Shown: positions 1 to 9,217 of the stretch, in pieces
How positions within the stretch are numbered: position 1 is the stretch's first letter
Layout: every line of letters begins with the position of its first letter
Assembly: GCA_015345905.1 (NCBI GenBank)
Contig: JADDTR010000001.1
Span: forward strand, 1,364,001-1,428,000
DNA: 64,000 bases
Reading direction: 5' to 3'
Origin: Aotearoamyces nothofagi
Lineage: Eukaryota; Ascomycota; Leotiomycetes; Leotiales; Tympanidaceae
The notes under the pieces: generated by a model
What the model saw: the letters and a program-made list of their open reading frames with translations, nothing else
What the model was told of the DNA's origin: nothing
The model's database searches: none
Translations under genes and position numbers: made by a program

Positions 1-1570
1 CAAAGTATTAAATCTACTTAAATCCAATTGTATTTATTGTCTAGCTATTTTTATTTAATATAATTATCTAATTCTATAGAAAATCTAAGTTTTTATATTA
101 GACTAAGAGATAGTTTTTTCTCTTGAAAATAATAAATAGAGAAATTGATCAGTTATATAAATTAATACTCTATATAATTAAAATCTACTCTTGATTTCTA
201 AATTATATAGTTATTTATTGATTTTTTAACTTGGAATTAATAACTATTTTAATAATAGTAATAACTTCTATAAAAAATCTAGCTTTATTAAAGTTGTATA
301 TATTCTTCTCTTAAACTCTATACTTTATAATTATATTTTATATAAGCTTAAACTAGTCTTTAATAATTATTAAATCTTTATATAGAGCTCTTTTATAATT
401 GTATTTATAACTGAATTTTATTTTAATCTCTATATAATATATAAAGCTAAAAGTTCAATTTTTATCTACTAGAAATATATTATATTTGAAGAGTAGAAGA
501 TTTACTATATCTTATATAGTTTATAATTAGAGAGAAAATCTATATAAATCTAGATCAAGAATATATTATCTATTAATAATATAACTAGATAGAAGTCTAG
601 CTATATTATTATCTTCATTATTATAAAATATTTCTATAACTAGCTATTGTATTATAATAAGTCAATCTTATTATATATATAATCTAAAGATTATATAATC
701 AACTAGAGATTATATAATCTATTAACTAGTTATATAATCAATCTAAAGATTTATTAAACTAAATATTTAAGAGATTTTATTTTTTAGAATATTCTTTCTA
801 TACAACTATTATATATATTATAATATAAAAGATTAAGTTCTATTCTTACTTCAACTTCTAAAAGATTTCTAGTATAAGAATTAATAATTAAAGTAGATTG
901 AAAGTAGTTAGAACTAGTTCAGTTTAAATCTAAATTAATATAAAATAGATCTAGAGAGGTTATTAATATTATAGAAAGTTTATAGTATTGAAATTCTAAA
1001 AGACAATTAAGAGAATTTTTATTTAATATATAAATTTCAGTAATAGTATAATTGATCTAATAAATCTAGACTAAATAAAAGAATTAAAGACAAGGTATAT
1101 ATAAAAGTAGAAAGAGTAGATCAAATATTATAAAAAAAGAGAACTATTAGAAAGAAAGAAAGAAAAGAGAGAAGTAAATAATAAAGAGATATAAAATTCT
1201 TATATTCTATAAAAGTAGTATTGAATCTATATATATATTTTATTTAATATAGTAGTTATAGTTTTTATATATAGACTTATTATTTAGTTATTTACTAAAT
1301 TAAAAATTTATTGAAGATATATTCAACTATAAAATTATTCTAAGACTTAAAATAGTCTATTACTATAATTGTTAATATTATAATAAGTTATAATAATAAT
1401 AAGATTGTTATTATTAATATAACTACTATATAAATAGAGTTATTTAGACTCTCTTCTCTTATTATAAGATAGATAAAAAAGGCTTTCTATAGTTTAAATA
1501 GCTGTTTAAATAAGCTGTTGTCTATAACTTACTATATATTACTAACTCTCTCTAAATAATTCTATAAGCC
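1..1570. repeat. Extremely AT-rich, RIP-like block
   Basis: This stretch is almost entirely A and T, with long runs of TATA, ATTATA and CTATA words. CpG and CpA are nearly absent, and no reading frame of useful length exists on either strand. In Pezizomycotina such isochores are normally repeats mutated by RIP (C to T at CpA). I cannot name the original element, so this is a fossil repeat of unknown family. Composition returns to normal near 1570-1650, where a small 7-bp-arm hairpin (1647-1667) is the first GC-containing structure. The call rests on composition alone. Confidence 0.7.
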
Positions 1571-1975
1571 AGAGTAGTTTTCAAGGTTATTGATCAGAGT
1601 ATCAACTGGAGATATCAACTAGTTGTCTTATAGCATCAAGAGCAACTCGCCAATCCACCGTTGGCGATATGAAAAAAAAAACATAGATTTGCAAGATTAT
1701 TCAGAGAGGGATAGGAGAAGGCTGGTATCCTATAGATCTGAGTAAGCTTACCGAAACAGGGGTATCAGCTCGCGAAAGGAAGGAGGCCACCTATATAGAA
1801 GCTCGAGATGTTGTACTATTATACAATTCCTCTGGATCACTCCTCTGCTATATGCTATACTGCAGTTTGCCCGGTTGATAGATTTGAGGATTGGAGCTGT
1901 AGAGAGGGCTGGTGAGATGTTTACTGCCTTGCTCGAGCTGCGCGGCTATTAGAGTGGAAGAGTGGAGATTGGAAC

Positions 1976-2023
1976 GAGGATGATGTATTGTGAGGATGAT
2001 GTATTGTGACGATGATATATTAT
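1976..2023. repeat. 16-bp tandem repeat, three copies
   Basis: The unit GAGGATGATGTATTGT occurs at 1976 and 1992. A diverged third copy follows at 2008 (GACGATGATATATTAT). The period is exactly 16 bases. Confidence 0.8.
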
Positions 2024-2376
2024 GAGGTTGATTAGACCGATACGATACCTCGTACCTCTCCCAACCCACAATCCGCGTCCCTCGCCTCACCTCGTCATCC
2101 TCATCTCGTCTCACCTCGCCATCCTCGTCATCCTCATCCTCATCTCGTCCCATCCCAGCCCCAACCCCTTGCACACCCGCATCGCATCGCATCACACAGC
2201 CCCATCCTTCCAGACCCGACACGAGATCCGTACCGCCACACGCCGGAGGACGCGCCCGCCGTCGTCGAGCATCCCGTCCAGCGCTGATTTCTACGCTTCC
2301 CCGCAATCTCCTAACCCGGTTTCCGGACGTCACTGCTCTGCATGTGGTGTTGTCTGAGCGGGCTTTGTGGTAATTT

Positions 2377-2478
2377 ACTTGTCGTATAAGTTTACATGTC
2401 GTATAAATCTACACATCGTATAAGCCCACACATCGTATAAATCTACATGTCATACAAACCCGCACATCGTATTGTACA
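2377..2478. repeat. 17-bp tandem repeat, six copies
   Basis: Copies begin at 2377, 2394, 2411, 2428, 2445 and 2462, each exactly 17 bases apart. The consensus is close to ACACATCGTATAAATCT. A related copy stands alone near 2495. The variants differ mainly by C/T and G/A changes, which fits old slippage copies with transition decay. Confidence 0.85.
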
Positions 2479-2953
2479 ATACAGTACAAAACCCACACAT
2501 CCTACAAACGGTGACCCGCTCCAGTCTGCAGATAGCCTTTCCAGAAAAGCCCCAGAGGCGAAAAGAATGCGTCAATCGATCCCCAATCAACCCCTGACGA
2601 GAGAGAGAGAGAGAGAAAGAGAAAAGCAGAAGAGAGAGAAGCAGAAAACAGAATGCGGAATACAGAAGACAAAACTCCCCTCTCTCATCTCGGCATCCAG
2701 TTCGTACCCCTGACAGATAACGACTCGACGACTCGGCTGCTCTGCTCTGCTCTGCTCTGCTGATGATACCACGAATCCCCGCCTCCGACCCCGACTCCGC
2801 CGCTGCACCGTGTCGTTTCGTGTCATCTCGTGTCGTATTATATCACGTCGTACAGGAAAATCAAGCTTTTCGACGGAAGGGCGTGCAGGTGTTCCTTGTC
2901 AGAGCTGCGGCTGAGTCTTCCGCTCCCTCTCTCTCTCCGCGTCTCTTCTTCCT

Positions 2954-3115
2954 CTCTCTCGTAAGACGAGCTGGGTCTCCCTCTCTCTCTCTCCGCATTC
3001 TTCCTCCCCTCTCTCGTAAGACGAGCTGGAGACGGCGCGCACCGCGAGGATCGCGATCCCTCGGATGGGCTGGGGGGAGGGGCGAGCGGAAGACACAGCT
3101 CGTCTTACGAGAGAG
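2954..3115. repeat. Twice direct, once inverted 20-bp motif with palindromic core
   Basis: The 20-mer CTCTCTCGTAAGACGAGCTG occurs at 2954-2973 and 3009-3028. Its exact reverse complement lies at 3096-3115. The core CTCGT-AAG-ACGAG is itself a dyad with 5-bp arms. The copies sit 230-400 bases upstream of the secreted-protein start, so they could be a binding site or the ends of a small foldback element. Confidence 0.75.
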
Positions 3116-3346
3116 GGGAAGAGACGCGAGGGGGAGGACGGGGTATAAGAAGAGCCGGCTCGCCCACGCCGCGGTGAGTTCTGTTCTCGCCTCCCGAGCA
3201 TCGACCTGGATCTCAGCACGTTCCAATACCTGCTCTCCAGATCAGACACGTCTCTTGCTGCGACTGCATCTCCGACCCGCCGTCCCGTCCAACTCTAGCA
3301 AGCGTCCGGGCCATCGACAGTCCGAACGCGAGTCCAAGTCATCATC

Positions 3347-3754
3347 ATGAAGCCCGTCGTCCTCGCCCTCGCCGCAGCGTTCTGCGCCAGCTCTATCGCC
3401 GCCGCAGCGCCGGGCCCAGAGATGCGCCGTGAGTCCCCCCTCCCCCTCCCGCGCCGCAGATCGCTGACCGCCCGCCCGCCAGAGCGCCGCGCCGACGTCG
3501 TCTGCGACTTCGTCTGCGTCCTGCCGGCCGCCAACGACCCCAACGCCGCCGCCGTCTGCAACTGCGCCGAGCGCGTGTGCCCGCCGGGGCCCGAGTGCCC
3601 GGTCGACACCGTCTTCGGCTGGGACGAGAGCGCCGATGCCTGCGGCTGCGTGGCCCCGGGGGAGCAGTGCGAGGGCCTGGTCGTGCAGTGCGACGCCGGG
3701 TTCGTCTATGGCTGGGATGCCGAGGCGTATACTTGCGAGTGCTTGGAGGAGTAG
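3347..3754 (+). CDS. Small cysteine-rich secreted protein
   Basis: This is a secreted protein of about 117 aa with exons at 3347-3428 and 3483-3754. The intron (3429-3482) starts GTGAGT, has a CTGAC branch site and ends CAG-like. It is 54 nt with no stop, so an unspliced 135-aa form would also be open. Residues 1-20 form a signal peptide (MKPVVLALAAAFCASSIAAA). After splicing, QRR just downstream looks like a Kex2-type cleavage site. The mature part has 12 cysteines and an internal duplication: FGWDESADACGC and YGWDAEAYTCEC share a GWD..A..C.C pattern. I recognise no named family. The features are those of effector-like or cell-wall-associated small proteins; that role is inference. It stands alone near repeat-rich DNA. 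Confidence 0.75.
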   Translation: MKPVVLALAAAFCASSIAAAAPGPEMRRESPLPLPRRRSLTARPPERRADVVCDFVCVLPAANDPNAAAVCNCAERVCPPGPECPVDTVFGWDESADACGCVAPGEQCEGLVVQCDAGFVYGWDAEAYTCECLEE

Positions 3755-6212
3755 ATGGGAGAGAGAAGGGGGGGGGGAGAAAGGGGTGGTGGGTGCTTGA
3801 TGCAGCAGAGATGGGTGGACTGCGTGAGGAAATCAGAAAACACTCATTGATATCTCTTTCGTTTTGCACGAAAGTAAAGTCACAAGTCGATGCCCTTGCC
3901 ACTCTTCAACTGCCCATCCCTTCCCCCCAACCCCTCCCCACGAAATCCCAGACGCAGCATACCCACCTCCCCATTCCTACACGCCATTCCCATCCACCAT
4001 ACTCGCAGTGCTCCAAAAGATCCAAAGCGCCGCGCCGCGAGCTCTTCCCACCCCACAAAAGAGTTCTATCTTTCTCCAGATCTCATATCTTGTCTTTCTT
4101 TCTCTAGATAAGTCTGCGACGAGGTGGGTGTGGATGAGTATCTCTATTCGAGCAGGCTTGATTCGGTATCTGATGTCATAGGCCCTACAAGGCTATTGTA
4201 TCATAGACTACTTATATGCCCGAACTTCGATTCCATAGACAGAACGCCCCTCGTGATTCAGTGAATATAGAATGTAGACCGCCTGTTCGCGTCTCTATTG
4301 GTATTTCTTGGAGCGTTATATACAGCCAGAGCCCCATCCTGAGATGCCTTACAAAGGCATTCACTGTATCGGGTTTGAGGTTCTACAGCACGGATCTATA
4401 GATCATCATTTGAGGGTGTTCGATCGCTACCTGTATTTCACTGCAATGTCCGCTCCGAAAAATAAAGGCCATGTACAGGTAGTCGTCAGTATACTGACTA
4501 CGCTTTGGGTATCGTCTCGGCGATTAATCGCCAATATATTGACCACTCTATCGGTAAGGCAAGCAAGCTGTGGTTCGCGTGTAGTTTGTCGTGGTTTGCT
4601 ATAGTTTTTCATGGTTCGCATGTAGTTCGCTATTGTAACTTTGCTGCCGTCCCTCTATCCCTTTCTATCCTGGCCTCACCGTTACCGACCACTCCGAATC
4701 GACAAGGGTGGAGGCAAAGGCGGTGGGGTATATAGATCTTTATTGGGTATATCAATCTTTTACATCGAGATGTAGGGTATATAAATCTTTTACCCTATAT
4801 TGTTATAGTAGATATAACCTACTATACCAAGCTTCTATAGCCTGTCATCTACTACTCTACAGTAATTATATATATATATATATATATATATTGTACAGTA
4901 GTATCCTTTTTGCAGCGCCTGTATAGCATCTATAAGTATTCGCAGTACAAGATTCAACAAGGCAGACTGGACTGGATTTGAATATCGCGACAGCACTCGC
5001 AAAAAGTAGGTATAGTTACTCGGGAACTAAGACATTCTATAATTCATAGCATATTGCAAGTTGTCGGAGTTGAGATTACATCCAGACGAAGCTGTAGCTT
5101 TGAAGTGCTGCTATCTTATTATACAAGACATTTAGAGTAAACTACCAGAAAACCTAGAAAGAATATCAGCGAGGATGCCGTCTTGATCAAGGAAATTTCG
5201 GAATCTCTGGGCTGTATCCCTTACAGGCAAATTCGCCATCTGGTCATTCCAGTAGCCGGACACTGAAATCTGAAAGACTATTCCAAATAAATCAGGATAC
5301 ACGAGGTGAGTAAGATTTCCAAAGATCCCACGGCTGAGATGAGCTCGAGGATCGTCAAGAGCCAGGGCCGTCCAGGATCCATGAGATATGGGATGCCAGC
5401 TGGCTCATAGCTACGGTAGCGGAGGAATCGGCGGTGACGGGCCATTTGGCCACTCCGGCCTATAGAGAGGGCAAGTTCACCTACACCGTATATTGGGGAA
5501 TGGCATGCACGGCATCGATGGTTGGATCTGTAATGGCATGGCTGACACACGTGGGTAGCTCCTATGTAATATAGTGAGAGATGCGGCATATCCGCCGCTT
5601 TAAGCACAGAAACAGGGCGTGCCGAGCTGCCGAATAGGGCCTGAGCTGTGAGTTTAAACTGGTGAGGCTTGGATAGAGCAGCTTGATATGTTGCTGTTTT
5701 GATACAACAGTCCCGTCAAGCAGCCCCCCTTGCAAGAATATGCTGTATTGGTACCCGTCGAGTAATGATGACCGTCGTGTAATGGTACCCGTCGTGCACA
5801 AGCTGTCCTGTCGTGACAGCCTGCCTTGCAAGAACATGTTGTAGTGGCATACCCCCTTGGCAAGCAAAAGGCCTTTGGTTTGCCTTGCCAAGACAAGGAG
5901 GTCCCAAATTAGACAGCTACAGTCTGGTCAGTTTTTGTTTCGTTTTAGGAACCTGGGGGTCCGGCCGGAGGGGCGTGGATAGCATTGGGGTATCAACGAC
6001 GCTGTAGCCGCATTCAAGAACCACTTAGGACTATATGAGCAGCAGTGCCCTCCGTTTTCTGCTCTGTTTCCCTCTTCCCTAAACTTTCCCTGCAGTTCTG
6101 GCAATAAACGTCCCTGCCTCGGTGCAGTCAGAACATATTGACCAGATTTGATTCAACGCCCTGTCCTCCATCGATTCATCTACTGCTTACGGCCAGCTTC
6201 GTATTCCCTACA
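3755..6212. other. Intergenic stretch without supportable genes
   Basis: No frame here looks coding. A poly-G run lies just after 3764. At about 4570-4632 a short motif, TGGTTCGC(G/A)TGTAGTT, is imperfectly repeated. At 5715-5880 the motifs CTTGCAAGAA(C/T)ATG and GTACCCGTCG recur in a decayed arrangement. Base composition drifts to AT-rich around 4740-5150. The last 100 bases may be the leader of the next gene. Confidence 0.5.
4867..4892. repeat. TA dinucleotide microsatellite
   Basis: An uninterrupted TA run of about 25 bases lies in an AT-rich intergenic stretch. Confidence 0.9.
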
Positions 6213-6658
6213 ATGCCTCCCACAGGAAACCCAGCTCTGCTGGCAAATGCTCCTCAAGGTGGTGCCAACCCGAATCCATGGGACCCAAGCACAGTCAGCA
6301 ACATTGTCTTTTCGGCTATGATGGTCATCATCGGCATTTATTCCATATGGCAGACTCGCCGTCGTAGGATGCCGATGGAGCATGGTAAGCTTGCATTATA
6401 AACGCTGCAGAGCAGATATAGAGATGGAGTTAGCGCTGACATGAAATAGAGGAAGATGGAATTGGTCTTCCTTCCCGCACATCGACAATGACTTCCGATA
6501 CAAGTCCTAGCAACGGCAGCGTACTATCACTGCCACTGCCACTACCTCCTGCTTTCGATTCAGCCTCCGTCAACGATGATGAAGGCGACAAAGACATCGC
6601 TAGAAACACCAATCCCGGTCCGTCTATGGACCAAGATGAGTCTGTTTTTGATCAATAG
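6213..6658 (+). CDS. Small single-pass membrane protein, unknown family
   Basis: The model has two exons, 6213-6384 and 6450-6658, giving about 126 aa. The intron (65 nt) begins GTAAGC, has GCTGAC near its 3' end and ends TAG; splicing joins ..MEH and EEDG.. in frame. Residues 1-28 are polar (N, P, G-rich). A hydrophobic segment, TVSNIVFSAMMVIIGIYSIW, is followed at once by a positive stop-transfer stretch QTRRRR. The C-terminal half is acidic, S/T/P-rich and ends ..SVFDQ. That layout suggests a short lumenal or outer N-terminus and a cytosolic tail. I do not recognise a family. The clean splice signals and the hydrophobic-then-basic pattern are the evidence; no neighbour gives a functional clue. 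Decayed sequence follows directly downstream. Confidence 0.55.
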
Positions 6659-9217
6659 AACCAATCTTGGTACGCCAATTAAACATATATCTTCGAGGAG
6701 GAACCTACGACCCGACCGGTATCTCAGCAGCGGCTGGTTGTGGAGTTTCAAGAGTATGCTTCATCCGACACCCAACGTGGGCCGAGGCGCCTACGACCCA
6801 GCTGGTGTGCCAAGCGCTCAACCAAAACAAAGCAGTATTCATGATCATCATACAATTTTCCTAACCTCTCAAAATCCCTCGGCTACTTCAGCGTACCAAC
6901 GTTAGCCACGACGTATGCCGTGCTATGCATAGACGACTATGGAGACACGGAATTCATTCTTCTTTTGGATTATACACAACACCCTTCCGATATCAACTGT
7001 GCATACAATGGTATTCATCTATTTGGCTTAATTGATGATGTCCCTTCTCTACAAGACAGTCCCAGCGGATGCTACAAGTACCAGATCTGCATTGGACATG
7101 CAGGATGAAGCTTTTATATTCCCCAAGACCTAAACCATTGCGACATTTGTACTATCGATAAAGATTATTCGCTTCTAGCCTCTTGGAACCCTATACTACA
7201 ACTGGCATACTGAGTATCAACGGAGACCAACAATGAGCAATGGCAAGCACCGATAGCTCAACAGACCAACAATAGACCAGGCATACACAAGCATATACCT
7301 TCTTTTTGCATTTTCAATACCCTTCACTGCACTGTTACTCACGTCAGAACTCGCATCAGGAAAATATGTTGGTCTTGCCATGGTTGAAGAAAAATGCTCA
7401 AAGGCCGATTATAAGCAAGTAACAGAGACATCTGTGTCACCGGAAACCTACCAAGTCAATGTCAATGAGCAGCTGAGGTCGATTATTACTCCAAAAGGCA
7501 TTTCCAAAAGGCATTGCTCTTTGAGCACCATGACTTTTTCCTGGCTTCTCAACATCCAACTCACCTCGGGCTCATCGTAGGTAAATGGAGTTCATCATGG
7601 CTGATGCAGATATTTACAAGCTCAATTTAAGCAAGCAACAGAAATCTCTAGAGCGCCGAAAGCCTATCCGGACGCCCTCCATTAAACAGCATCGGCCAAT
7701 TATAGAGTCACATCGGACGCACCTCTACAAGCATCACGACCTTTTTGCATTTCATGGTTCGATCTTAAAATCATCAAAGCCTCCCAGGATAGTTCAATAA
7801 TCTGTTTTTATTTATATACCCATCTTCTACAACGACACCGCTTCCACATGAGATGGTCCCAGCTTTCGAGGATGCCCGGACGCCCTGAGTCGCCATCAGA
7901 CGTACACGACCAATTACAACTTTGTTATATAGAATCTGGACTGATCCCCGTTGGCGGAATCACCCGAAAGCTTCGGATTTGTGGCCGTCTGTATCGTCAT
8001 CTCGCTATTCTAGCTAGCTAGATCTTCCAACAGTGGAAGATTCCAGCCAATGCACTTGCTTTCACCACGATACATACTGAGAGCCTCCTACATACTAACT
8101 GCGAGGTTATTTGGTCTTATGGAAATACATATTGGTTGGTCGCGCGATCGAGTAATTTCTCGAGCAATCAAGAGCTTTTTTTCGATTTTTATATTCCATT
8201 GCTCGTGGATAACTGGCATCAGGTAGTAGACCTGGGTTGAGTGTCTTGGTGATATTGACTGTTATAGAATGGTTATTACGAATTCTTGTTTCCGGAACCA
8301 GCACTCAAGCCGCTCAATAGTGGTACATGAAACTGCAGTGGATGGACTGGCTAGAACATGCAGATTTTACCACCACCTTACAACATTTGTTGACTTTCTC
8401 AGCATGGCTTACTTTGGAAAGTCGTTGAGAACGGCTGTCCCATTTCGGTGCGCAGAAGCTTTGAGTAAGGCGCTGCAGGGTATTTGGATACTGTTTTACT
8501 CGGTATATTAAATCAAAAAGTAGGTTCTAGCACATTCAGGGATATTCTAATGCTGCTTTAGCTACAATACTGTCCCTCCTTTAGACAACGTAGATTCCAT
8601 CACCAACGACTAGATTATACGGAATATACAAGACATGTAAGGATTCTACTACTGGGTCGCTGAGGTAAGTCCACTAGTTACAGTACTTTGAAATACCTTT
8701 TGGCCGCTCTATATCGCCATCATCTTGTTGAACTGAACACCTTTAGGATGCTTAAGATACAACGATCCAAGACAAGAGTGGCGACGGCATCCCGATTGTT
8801 CGAAAATTACGGCTTTAGTCCTTTCCCTTAAGATCAGTCATGCAGGGTCCCGGTATCATCCTAGTATCTATCATATATCCTGAAAACTCATATGCATCAT
8901 AATCTTAGAGGCAAACGGACGAACGAGAGCAAACGGGCGTTTGCTATGAATGAAAGCAAGAAAATATGAATCCAGGCATAGAGTATTACCTTCTTTTGAA
9001 ATATCCTTTGTCAAATATGCATAATACAGAGACGGGAAGTCTTGAACAGCTCTAATTTAAGAAGTCTTATTCATATTGCTTCTTCAGACCCTGCTTTTCC
9101 GTTTACTAGCGCCAAATCCGGTGTGTAATGAGTATAAAAGGAACTTCCTTTTCCAGATTTGCCATCTCACAAGCGACTGTGCAGTTCACCCCAACAACTG
9201 CCCAGCAGAAACTCAAG
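6659..9217. other. Intergenic stretch with weak internal repeats
   Basis: No gene can be supported. Two diverged segments resemble each other, about 7408-7560 and 7625-7770 (shared words include AAGCAAG.AACAGA and CGATTAT/CCAATTAT). A third, weaker match starts near 7870. Short frames here translate to unrelated low-similarity peptides with stops, so this may be a decayed, once-duplicated coding sequence. From about 9060 to 9217 the DNA is probably the promoter and leader of the dynamin-like gene. Confidence 0.45.

Larger units (their letters stand above)
1571..3346. other. Gene-free stretch dense in small repeats
   Basis: I find no supportable gene here. Open frames at 2022-2357, 2763-3350 and on the minus strand are rich in R, S and P and arise from GA/CT-rich low-complexity DNA. 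The stretch holds at least three minisatellite-like or inverted arrays plus a GA-rich tract (about 2600-2642) and a TGCTC pentanucleotide run (about 2738-2762). The last 150 bases before 3347 probably include the 5' leader of the secreted-protein gene. Confidence 0.6.

Noticed and set aside
2377-2478. Possible CRISPR array
   Set aside because: The 17-bp units are contiguous with no unique spacers, and the genome is eukaryotic.
2763-3350. Long frames on both strands (195 and 121 codons)
   Set aside because: They are R/S/L-rich translations of CT/GA-rich and inverted-repeat DNA, overlap each other on opposite strands and show no domain.
3393-3902. 169-codon minus-strand frame over the secreted-protein gene
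   Set aside because: It is a shadow of the GC-rich plus-strand gene; the translation is Arg/Pro low complexity.
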